A DNA stretch of 5,094 bases from Halobacteriales archaeon. Lineage in GTDB: Archaea > Thermoplasmatota > SW-10-69-26 > JACQPN01 > JAIVGT01. The position numbers were made by a program, and so were the translations under genes. Position 1 is the first letter of the stretch. Each line of letters begins with the position of its first letter. The stretch is from assembly GCA_020201485.1 (NCBI GenBank), contig JAIVGT010000082.1:1-5094 (forward strand), in the 5' to 3' direction. Below are positions 1 to 4,615 of the stretch, piece by piece. The notes below the pieces were generated by a model, which saw only the letters and a list, made by a program, of their open reading frames with translations, searched no databases and was not told where the DNA came from.

Positions 1-772
1 CATGGCCATCGTCGCCCTGAACCACGACGGCACCCTGCGCTGGGAGCAGCGGCCCGCTTGGGCGAACCCGTTGAGCTACACGCACCTCGTCGCGGCCGAC
101 GTCGACGGCGACGGGAGCAAGGAGGTGCTGGGCTTCGACTGGAACACGATCGGGCACAAGCCGGGCAACTGGGAAGTGCTGCCCACGAGCCACGCCTTCG
201 CCTTCAGCGCCGCGGGCAAGGAGCTCTGGCACCGCGACGTGGAGAACTACTGGAGCAACGACGACATCGCGGCCGCGGACCTGGACGGCGACGGCAAGCT
301 GGAGATGCTCGTGAACGGCGTGGACCAAGGCCACGATGGCGTGTGGGTCCTGGACGCGGCCAGCGGCGCGCCGCGCGAGCACTGGAGCACCTGGCCGTGG
401 AAGACGATGCGCGGCCCGGAGCTGGGCGACCTGGACCGCGACGGCCATATGGAGGTCGTGGTCAGCGTCGCTGCGGAATCGAGGCCGTCGCACGGCGGCG
501 CCTTCGTGGTGTTCCGCGTGCAGGGCCTGGGCGCGCTGCCCGCGGGCACGAGCACGGCGCAGACCCCAGCGGCGACGCCCGCAGGGCTGCCCGGGCCGGG
601 CGGGAACGCCACGGCCGAGCCCGCAGGGCTGCCCGCGTCGGGCGGGAACGCCACGGCCGAACCCGCGGCCCCGCCGCCGGGCCACGCCAGCCCGTTGTTC
701 CCCGCGCACCCGCGGCCCCACCCGCCCGGCGCGAAGCGCGGCCTGCTCGGCGTCGGCCTGCTCGGGCTGTGA
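1..772 (+). CDS. FG-GAP/VCBS-repeat surface-type protein, C-terminal part (5' truncated)
   Basis: The frame is open from the first base, so the gene almost certainly begins upstream; the ATG at base 2 is probably internal. Numbering from that ATG, three Ca-binding DxDxDG loops are visible: D33/D35/D37 with E41, D93/D95/D97 with E101, and D143/D145/D147 with E151. Between them lie blade-like strands (VALNHDGTLRW, FAFSAAGKELW, VWVLDAASG). This is the pattern of FG-GAP/VCBS or PQQ-like beta-propellers, usually exported or cell-surface proteins. From about residue 180 the sequence turns into a Pro/Ala/Gly-rich linker with two tandem 14-residue repeats, each holding an N-A-T sequon, and ends in a short hydrophobic tail (KRGLLGVGLLGL). 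That tail is too short for a normal transmembrane anchor and I see no sortase-type signal. The enzymatic or binding role cannot be told from this fragment. The family assignment is firm; cell-surface location is inferred. Confidence 0.85.
   Translation, partial: MAIVALNHDGTLRWEQRPAWANPLSYTHLVAADVDGDGSKEVLGFDWNTIGHKPGNWEVLPTSHAFAFSAAGKELWHRDVENYWSNDDIAAADLDGDGKLEMLVNGVDQGHDGVWVLDAASGAPREHWSTWPWKTMRGPELGDLDRDGHMEVVVSVAAESRPSHGGAFVVFRVQGLGALPAGTSTAQTPAATPAGLPGPGGNATAEPAGLPASGGNATAEPAAPPPGHASPLFPAHPRPHPPGAKRGLLGVGLLGL
578..661 (+). repeat. Two tandem 42-bp repeats in the Pro/Ala-rich tail
   Basis: Unit 1 is 578-619 and unit 2 is 620-661. They differ at 3 of 42 bases. They encode PAGLPGPGGNATAE and PAGLPASGGNATAE in frame, and a degenerate third start (PAAPPPG) follows. 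Each unit carries one N-A-T sequon, a potential archaeal N-glycosylation site. The near identity suggests recent slippage or unequal exchange in a linker of variable length. Confidence 0.9.
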
Positions 773-788
773 GCCGCTCACAAGCGGC
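773..788. terminator. Hairpin at the convergent stop codons (possible bidirectional terminator)
   Basis: The arms GCCGCT (773-778) and AGCGGC (783-788) are exactly complementary around a 4-nt CACA loop. The dyad lies over the gap between the TGA at 770-772 and the opposing TGA at 778-780, and covers the last rhomboid codons. There is no T-tract, which archaeal intrinsic termination normally uses, so the terminator role is inferred only from position. Confidence 0.3.
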
Positions 789-1683
789 GCGAGAACGCCC
801 AGGGGTTGGCGATGCGGGGCAGCACGCCCCGCCGCCGCAGGCGATAGCCATAGGCCAGGCCGAGCGCCAGCCCGACGAGGTGCGCCGCGTTGGCGATGCC
901 GGGCGAGGCCCCGAACACGCCGGCGATGTCCAGCACGGCGATGAACACCGTCATGATGTAGAGCGGCACGGGGAAGAAGTAGAAGATGACCTGCATCGTC
1001 GGCGCGAGGATGGTGAGCACGCCGAGCAGGCCCATGAGGCCGCCGCTCGCGCCCAGGGCCAGGCCGGGGAAGACCGCGACCTGCACGAGCCCGGACAGCA
1101 CGCCCGTCGCCAGGAACAGCCCGAGGAGCTTGCGCCCGCCGATGCGCGCCTCCAGCGCGTGGCCGATGAAGTAGAGGAACAGCGCGTTGAAGAACAGGTG
1201 CACCGGCCCGGCGTGCGCGAAGAGCGCCGTGACCGGCGTCCACGGCCGCGTGAGCAGGGACTGCGCGAGCGGCTCGCTGCCGCACGTGCCCACGCTCATC
1301 CAGCACGTCATCTGCTGGATGCCCGCGCCCGCCCCGACGCCCGTCGCCTCGCCGAGCAGCGCGCCGCCCAGCCACTGCACGAGGAAGCCGAGGAGGATGA
1401 CGGCGAGCAGGAGGTTCGTCGTGCTGCGGCGGAAGAAGGCCAGGACGCGGCCGCCCGGGCTGGCGGCCGAGGAACCTCGCACGCGCACGCGGATGCGCTC
1501 CCGCTCCTGCTCGGGCACGGCGACCACGCGCTCGTCCCGGCTGCGCACGCGCCAGTCGCTCAGGCCCTGGCAGCCGTGGTTCTCCGGCAGGCGGTGGTCG
1601 AGGCAGTGCGGCTGGCTGCACAGCGTGCAGCGGAAGGGCAGGACCTCCTCCTTCCCGCACTGCGAGCAGCGCACGCCGGCCAT
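778..1683 (-). CDS. Rhomboid-family intramembrane serine protease with N-terminal AN1 zinc finger
   Basis: This 301-residue protein cleaves membrane-protein substrates within the bilayer. The N-terminus fits the AN1 zinc-finger pattern exactly: C6-x2-C9-x9-C19-x2-C22-x4-C27-x2-H30-x5-H36-x-C38. A basic, charged linker (about 45-85) leads to TM1 (about 89-108). The rhomboid core follows: H157 and H162-LFFN166 (equivalent to H145, H150 and N154 of E. coli GlpG), the nucleophile S213 in GASGG, and the partner H268 in NAAHLVG. About six core helices are visible. The first extracytoplasmic loop holds two cysteines, C127 and C134, that could form a disulfide. The ATG at 1683 is the first start after the in-frame stop at 1711-1713 and has a promoter-like hexamer 27 nt upstream. 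The gene converges on the FG-GAP gene (5-bp gap) and diverges from the aldolase-like gene. AN1-rhomboid fusions are known in archaea; substrates are unknown. All catalytic residues are intact, so activity is expected. Confidence 0.96.
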   Translation of the reverse strand: MAGVRCSQCGKEEVLPFRCTLCSQPHCLDHRLPENHGCQGLSDWRVRSRDERVVAVPEQERERIRVRVRGSSAASPGGRVLAFFRRSTTNLLLAVILLGFLVQWLGGALLGEATGVGAGAGIQQMTCWMSVGTCGSEPLAQSLLTRPWTPVTALFAHAGPVHLFFNALFLYFIGHALEARIGGRKLLGLFLATGVLSGLVQVAVFPGLALGASGGLMGLLGVLTILAPTMQVIFYFFPVPLYIMTVFIAVLDIAGVFGASPGIANAAHLVGLALGLAYGYRLRRRGVLPRIANPWAFSRRL

Positions 1684-1707
1684 GACGCGCGACCATCGCC
1701 GCGGGCC

Positions 1708-1722
1708 TTCTTAGGGGTTTCG
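1708..1722 (-). promoter_or_regulatory. Candidate BRE/TATA promoter of the rhomboid gene
   Basis: Read on the minus strand, CGAAAC (1722-1717, BRE-like) is followed by TAAGAA (1713-1708), centred about 27 nt before the ATG at 1683. This is one of the few AT-rich patches in the gap. The spacing fits a leaderless archaeal transcript, and no Shine-Dalgarno sequence precedes the start. Confidence 0.4.
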
Positions 1723-1802
1723 CGGCCGGCCCTCGCGCCCGCCCGGGCCTTGGCGCATCGCGCCGCAGGCAGCCGCTCGCGCCTGCCCCGCGCTGGGGGA
1801 TA

Positions 1803-1816
1803 GGGTTAAGTAACCC
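1803..1816 (+). promoter_or_regulatory. Perfect palindrome coinciding with the TATA-like box of the aldolase-like gene
   Basis: GGGTTA-AG-TAACCC is a perfect 6-bp inverted repeat with a 2-bp spacer. Its TTAAGTAA centre is the most AT-rich stretch upstream of the ATG at 1848 and sits about 38 nt before it. A TATA box there would give a leader of roughly 12 nt, and an SD-like AAGGT lies at 1835-1839, 8 nt before the ATG. Overlap of a dyad with a core promoter suggests an operator for a dimeric repressor; this is inference. Confidence 0.4.
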
Positions 1817-1847
1817 GAGGCGCTGTGCGCGGACAAGGTCGCACCGC

Positions 1848-2507
1848 ATGCCCGAGGAGCTCGCGCGCAGGAGCCTCCGCACCTTCTTCGTCGGCACGGA
1901 AACGAGCCAGAACCCGCTCATCCCGAAGCTCCGGGAGGTGGCGAAGCAGCTCGCCGCGGACGAGATGTGCGACGGCCCGGGCATGGTCAGCGCGCGGTAC
2001 GGCAAGCGCGTCATCATCAACATCCAGGGCTCGCAGCTCGCCGCCCTGAAGGACACGGACTTCGTCGAGATCGTGGACTACGACGGGCAGAAGAACCGCT
2101 GCCTGCTCATGGGCCGCGCCGAGCCCGCACCGGAGGCGGGCGTGCACTGGCTCATCTTCAGCAACCGCGAGGAGGTCGGCGGCATCGTGCACATCCGCGA
2201 CCCGCTCGTCCTCGAGGTGCAGGAGGCGACGCGGATGTTCCCGGAGACGAAGGAAGGGAAGAACGCCGGGAACATCGAGGTCGCGGTCGAGACGCTCAAG
2301 GCGCTGCGCAAGAGCCAGTACGTCGTGCTCAAGGGCCGGGGCAGCATCGCCGTCGGCCGGACCGTGGACGAAGCGCTCGCCGTCGCGCGCGATGCGCGCG
2401 CCGCCGCGCTGCAGGTCGTGGCCGAGGCCGAGGCGGAGGGCCCGCCCGGGGAGGACGAGCTGGCCGGCATGGAGCCCGGCCCGCCGCCCCCGCCGCGCCG
2501 GCGCTGA
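1848..2507 (+). CDS. Class II aldolase/adducin-like protein lacking canonical metal ligands
   Basis: The 219-residue protein has the class II aldolase/adducin fold signature in order: DGPGMVSARYGKRVIIN (42-58, matching the GNxS-R segment), LKDTDFVEIVDYDG (67-80), PEAGVHWLIFSNREEVGGIVHIRDP (split here as P95 to F104 and S105 to P119), and VVLKGRGSIAVGRTVDEAL (159-177, matching the usual LLxNHGxxxxGxxxxEA). Family enzymes bind Zn or another divalent metal through HxH plus a later His and use an acidic residue for catalysis. Here E96 is kept, H115 is kept, but the second His is R117 and the third is R164; the phosphate-site Asn is M46. Canonical aldol cleavage or MtnB-type dehydration is therefore doubtful. 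The C-terminus is an acidic stretch followed by a proline run and RRR. The ATG at 1848 has an SD-like AAGGT 8 nt upstream. It may be a pseudo-enzyme or have another chemistry; the fold call is good, the function unknown. Confidence 0.82.
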   Translation: MPEELARRSLRTFFVGTETSQNPLIPKLREVAKQLAADEMCDGPGMVSARYGKRVIINIQGSQLAALKDTDFVEIVDYDGQKNRCLLMGRAEPAPEAGVHWLIFSNREEVGGIVHIRDPLVLEVQEATRMFPETKEGKNAGNIEVAVETLKALRKSQYVVLKGRGSIAVGRTVDEALAVARDARAAALQVVAEAEAEGPPGEDELAGMEPGPPPPPRRR

Positions 2508-2518
2508 GCTCAGGCCGG
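2498..2518. terminator. Dyad centred on the stop-stop junction of the aldolase-like and 7TM-A genes
   Basis: CCGGC-g-CTGAG and CTCAGGCCGG are complementary apart from one bulged G at 2503. The centre is the palindrome TGAGCTCA (2505-2512), made of the TGA of each opposing gene plus the 2-bp gap. It could fold in either transcript. No T-run follows, so its role as a bidirectional terminator is an inference from location. Confidence 0.35.
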
Positions 2519-3247
2519 TTCCCAGCGCTTGCGCGCCCAGCCCGGCGGCTGGTACGCGGCGAGGATGCTCACGGCGCTCGCGAGGACGATGGCACGTCCC
2601 GCGAGCTGCAGCGCGTCGCTCGGGAACAACTCGGGCTGCGAGATGACCACGACACCGGCGCTCCAGAGCAGGATGCTCCCGCTGACCAGCACGATGCGGT
2701 AGCGTTGCTCCGCGGCCTCGACCTTGCGGTACAGCGTCAGGTAGGCCAGCGCACCGCCCACCTGCGGCAGGAAGAGCAGGACCAGGCCGAGGACGAGGGG
2801 CACGAACGCCGTCGGCTCCCCGGTGCGCAGCACGGGACGCCAGCCGCTCGCGTCGAGCGCCCCCGCGTGGTGGGTGAGCGCGGTCCACGCCACCAGGGCG
2901 AAATACCCGCAGTACAGCACGGCGAGCGCGGCGCGCGGCTCCTTGCCCGTGAACAGGAACACGAGGTAGTCCACCAGGCCGAGCATGGCGAGGCAGAACG
3001 TCGCGGTGGACAGGAGGCCGAGGTAGGTGAACAGGCCGGGGTCGCGCGCGCCTTGCCACGCGGCCAGGCTCAGCGCGCCCGCCACGAGGCCGGTCGCGGC
3101 CAGGGCGAACCACCACAGGGAGAACATGCGCTGCGCCGGGGCGGCCTCCTCCGGCACCGGCCGCCGGGCCAGGCGCAGCCCGACGTAGGCGTAGAGGACC
3201 GCCACGGCGAGGTCGACCGCCGCGTCCACGAGGAGCCGGTCCACCAC
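2510..3247 (-). CDS. Seven-helix membrane protein of unknown function (7TM-A), paralog of 7TM-B
   Basis: From the GTG at 3247 the protein is 245 residues with seven hydrophobic helices at about 5-24, 41-64, 72-99, 106-124, 147-172, 184-202 and 212-231. Basic residues fall in the TM1-2 loop (RLARRP), TM3-4 loop (GKEPR), TM5-6 loop (YRKVEAAEQRYR) and the tail (ARKRW), predicting N-out/C-in. Motifs shared with 7TM-B are LWW..LAA, Y-L-x-x-L-F-T-G-(K/R), LPQxxGALAYL, SILLW and ILAAY-x-P-x-x-W-x(4)-W. TM7 has no lysine, so it is not a retinal opsin. Start choice: GTG 3247 or 3244 aligns with the paralog's N-terminus and has a TATA-like GTTCTTG 27 nt upstream. ATG 3301 would add 18 residues, including a basic SRR before TM1 that conflicts with N-out topology; the frame stays open to an ATG at 3391, inside mazG. 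I do not recognise the family; a sensor or small-molecule role is only a guess. Confidence 0.8.
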   Translation of the reverse strand: MVDRLLVDAAVDLAVAVLYAYVGLRLARRPVPEEAAPAQRMFSLWWFALAATGLVAGALSLAAWQGARDPGLFTYLGLLSTATFCLAMLGLVDYLVFLFTGKEPRAALAVLYCGYFALVAWTALTHHAGALDASGWRPVLRTGEPTAFVPLVLGLVLLFLPQVGGALAYLTLYRKVEAAEQRYRIVLVSGSILLWSAGVVVISQPELFPSDALQLAGRAIVLASAVSILAAYQPPGWARKRWEPA

Positions 3248-3270
3248 GCGCCGGCTACGCTCCGCCCCGG

Positions 3271-3284
3271 CAAGAACTTCGCGG
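3271..3284 (-). promoter_or_regulatory. Candidate promoter of the 7TM-A gene
   Basis: On the minus strand CGCGAAG is followed by GTTCTTG (3277-3271), centred about 27 nt before GTG 3247. The CGCGAA lead resembles the sequence before the rhomboid TATA-like box. The signal is weak, but it supports the short GTG start and a leaderless transcript. Confidence 0.3.
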
Positions 3285-3330
3285 GCACAACGTCCGGCCA
3301 TGCCACGCGCTGTCATCCCGCGCGACCGCG

Positions 3331-3340
3331 CGGTTTTTCC
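3331..3340 (+). promoter_or_regulatory. Candidate TATA-like box of the mazG-like gene
   Basis: CGGTTTTTCC holds a T5 run at 3334-3338, alone in GC-rich surroundings and centred 27 nt before the ATG at 3363. No Shine-Dalgarno sequence precedes that ATG. The position fits a leaderless transcript. Read on the other strand, the same A5 run could instead serve a longer 7TM-A transcript starting near 3310. Confidence 0.35.
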
Positions 3341-3362
3341 GGGGCGCGCCCGTTGCGCGGCC

Positions 3363-3653
3363 ATGCGCATCGCCGAGGCGCAGCAGCTCATGCGGCAGCT
3401 CTACGGCCCGCGCGACGCGGCGCGCGGCCAGGAGCAGACCTTCCTCTGGCTCATCGAGGAGGTGGGCGAGCTGAGCCAGGCGCTGCGCGGCAAAGGCGAG
3501 CACACGAAAGAGGAGGAGTTCGCCGACGTGCTGGCCTGGCTGCTCAGCCTGGCGAACGTGGCCGGCGTGGACCTGGAGCGCGCCCTGCTCGCGAAGTACC
3601 CCATGCGCTGCCCGCGGTGCGGCGCGAACCCGTGCGCCTGCCCCCCGGCGTGA
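3363..3653 (+). CDS. MazG-like nucleotide pyrophosphohydrolase with C-terminal cysteine knuckle
   Basis: The 96-residue, all-alpha protein carries the MazG-superfamily metal motif: E32-E33-x2-E36 in LIEEVGEL and E52-x2-D55 in EFADVLAW, which bind Mg and hydrolyse nucleoside triphosphates to the monophosphate and pyrophosphate. The length fits single-domain MazG-like proteins, which dimerise or tetramerise. The end, C83-P-R-C86-G-A-N-P-C91-A-C93, is a four-cysteine, probably zinc-binding knuckle added after the fold. I chose the ATG at 3363 because MRIAEAQQLM is a typical MazG N-terminus and a T5 box lies 27 nt upstream. An in-frame ATG at 3300 would add 21 Arg/Ala-rich residues that look like translated leader. 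The gene lies between two membrane-protein paralogs on the other strand, with a 2-bp convergent gap to 7TM-B. The substrate (canonical, oxidised or modified NTP) cannot be read from sequence. Confidence 0.92.
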   Translation: MRIAEAQQLMRQLYGPRDAARGQEQTFLWLIEEVGELSQALRGKGEHTKEEEFADVLAWLLSLANVAGVDLERALLAKYPMRCPRCGANPCACPPA

Positions 3654-3665
3654 GCTCAGGCCCGG
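3644..3665. terminator. Dyad centred on the stop-stop junction of the mazG-like and 7TM-B genes
   Basis: The centre is TGAGCTCA (3651-3658), formed by the two opposing TGA codons and the 2-bp gap. Extending outward, 9 of 11 positions pair, with mismatches at 3650/3659 and 3646/3663. The 12-mer TGAGCTCAGGCC (3651-3662) is identical to that at 2505-2516. A terminator role is inferred from position only. Confidence 0.3.
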
Positions 3666-4423
3666 CGCGGAAGCAGCGTCTCCAATCCCCAGTGGCGCTG
3701 CATCCAGGGCGTGGGCCGGTACGCGGCGAGGATGGTGAGCGAAGCGGCGAGGCTGATGCAGCGGCTCGCCACCTGCCACGCGTCGTTCTGCCCGAGGCCG
3801 GCGGCGGAGCCGGCGAGGGAGCTGAGGAACCAGAGGAGGATGCTGACCGAGACCATCTCCACCCGCGTGCGCTGCGCCCGGTCCTCGAGGCGACGCGCCA
3901 GGTTCAGGTAGGCGAGCGCGCCGAGGGCCTGGGGCAGGAGCAGGCCCACGGCGAGCGCGACGCCGAGGGCGGACGAAGGCGGGTCCGCGTAGGTGAGGCG
4001 CGTGCCCCAGCGCGCGACCTCGACGCCGACGGGGTCGCTGGCCGCGATGAGCCAGAGGAGGAGCAGGAACACGCCGAGGTACACGGCGACGATGGGCGCA
4101 AGGAGCCCGGCGCGGCCGGTGAAGAGGTAGAGCAGGTAGTAGAGCAGACCCATGAGGGCGACGCACAGCAGGAGCAGCGTCGTGTCGCTGACCGCGACGA
4201 GGAGGGGCACGCTGGGCACGAGGCCGGCCGCGGCCGAGAGCGCGGAGGCGAAGTTGATGATGCTGAGCGCCGCCAGGCTCCACCACCAGAGCGCGAACAT
4301 GAAGTTCGCCCGCCGGTGCGCCTCGCCCACCGCGCGCTGCCGCACCGCCTGGCCGACGACGGAATAGACGATGCCGGACACGAAGGCGAAGCCCGCGGAG
4401 ACCAGCAGCGTGGCCTGGACCAT
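3656..4423 (-). CDS. Seven-helix membrane protein of unknown function (7TM-B), paralog of 7TM-A
   Basis: The 255-residue protein has seven hydrophobic helices at about 5-24, 41-62, 72-101, 107-127, 152-175, 188-205 and 215-233. The TM1-2 loop (VRQRAVGEAHRR), the short TM3-4 turn (TGR), the TM5-6 loop (ARRLEDRAQRTR) and the tail are basic, giving N-out/C-in. It shares with 7TM-A LWWWSLAA (45-52), YYLLYLFTGR (95-104), LPQALGALAYL (163-173), SILLW (194-198) and ILAAYRPTPW (231-240), and the pair align end to end. It differs by a longer C-terminus (GLETLLPRRA). TM7 lacks a retinal lysine. The ATG at 4423 is secure because an in-frame TGA lies directly upstream (4424-4426). Unlike its neighbours it has no AT-rich box about 27 nt upstream, so a longer leader that includes the hairpin at 4487-4511 is possible. 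The family is not recognised and the function is unknown. Confidence 0.84.
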   Translation of the reverse strand: MVQATLLVSAGFAFVSGIVYSVVGQAVRQRAVGEAHRRANFMFALWWWSLAALSIINFASALSAAAGLVPSVPLLVAVSDTTLLLLCVALMGLLYYLLYLFTGRAGLLAPIVAVYLGVFLLLLWLIAASDPVGVEVARWGTRLTYADPPSSALGVALAVGLLLPQALGALAYLNLARRLEDRAQRTRVEMVSVSILLWFLSSLAGSAAGLGQNDAWQVASRCISLAASLTILAAYRPTPWMQRHWGLETLLPRRA

Positions 4424-4475
4424 TCACGCCACGCCCCTGACCGGGGCGGGAGGCTGCGGCGGACGGGCAGGCATC

Positions 4476-4511
4476 GTGCGAGGAACGCACCCGGGGTTCT
4501 TCCCCGGGTGC
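4476..4511. promoter_or_regulatory. Perfect 10-bp hairpin with an overlapping, mutually exclusive 5-bp hairpin
   Basis: GCACCCGGGG (4487-4496) and CCCCGGGTGC (4502-4511) pair perfectly around the loop TTCTT. The same left arm begins with CGCAC (4486-4490), which also pairs perfectly with GTGCG (4476-4480) around AGGAA, so only one stem can form at once. It lies in the divergent gap, about 105 nt before mtnA and 64 nt before 7TM-B. It could be a leader switch, an operator or a terminator for a short transcript. The sequence does not decide which; the pairing itself is certain. Confidence 0.5.
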
Positions 4512-4549
4512 TTGGGGGGCGATGGCCAGTCCGCCCACGGGGGAAGGCC

Positions 4550-4579
4550 GGCCCCGGCCCTGGGCGGGGCGCCGGGGCC
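4550..4579. promoter_or_regulatory. GC-rich 9-bp inverted repeat upstream of mtnA
   Basis: GGCCCCGGC (4550-4558) and GCCGGGGCC (4571-4579) are perfectly complementary around a 12-nt loop. An alternative 6-bp pairing (GCCCCG 4551-4556 with CGGGGC 4565-4570) competes. It ends 37 nt before the mtnA ATG. In sequence this GC-rich such repeats arise by chance, so the role is uncertain. Confidence 0.25.
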
Positions 4580-4584
4580 CGAGG

Positions 4585-4590
4585 CTTGAT
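4585..4590 (+). promoter_or_regulatory. Weak TATA-like hexamer upstream of mtnA
   Basis: CTTGAT is the only AT-leaning hexamer near the expected position and is centred about 28 nt before the ATG at 4616, the same spacing seen for the rhomboid, mazG-like and 7TM-A genes. The match to an archaeal TATA box is poor. Confidence 0.2.
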
Positions 4591-4615
4591 GCCATGGCCG
4601 GCGGTGCCAGGCTCG

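Noticed and set aside
58..1803. Long plus-strand open frame of 581 codons
   Set aside because: It is Arg/Ala/Gly-rich with no recognisable motif and lies antisense to the whole rhomboid gene and out of frame with the FG-GAP gene. It is open because GC-rich DNA has few stop codons.
1684..1847. Short repeats such as GGCGC-ATC-GCGCC (1752-1764) and GCAGGC/GCCTGC (1765-1786) as regulatory hairpins
   Set aside because: Stems of 5-6 bp are expected by chance at this GC content, and no gene or RNA signature accompanies them.
1806..3116. Minus-strand open frame of 436 codons opposite the aldolase-like gene
   Set aside because: Low-complexity Arg/Ala-rich translation; the opposite strand and the neighbouring frame hold clear conserved proteins.
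2510..4423. 7TM proteins as microbial rhodopsins
   Set aside because: Helix count and topology fit, but TM7 of neither protein has the lysine needed to bind retinal and no opsin motifs are seen.
2510..4423. Defence or toxin-antitoxin module built from MazG and membrane proteins
   Set aside because: The genes are on opposite strands with separate promoters, no effector or toxin motif is visible, and solitary MazG-like proteins are common housekeeping enzymes.
4424..4615. SAM or other known riboswitch upstream of mtnA
   Set aside because: Hairpins exist, but no known riboswitch core sequence or multi-helix junction could be recognised.
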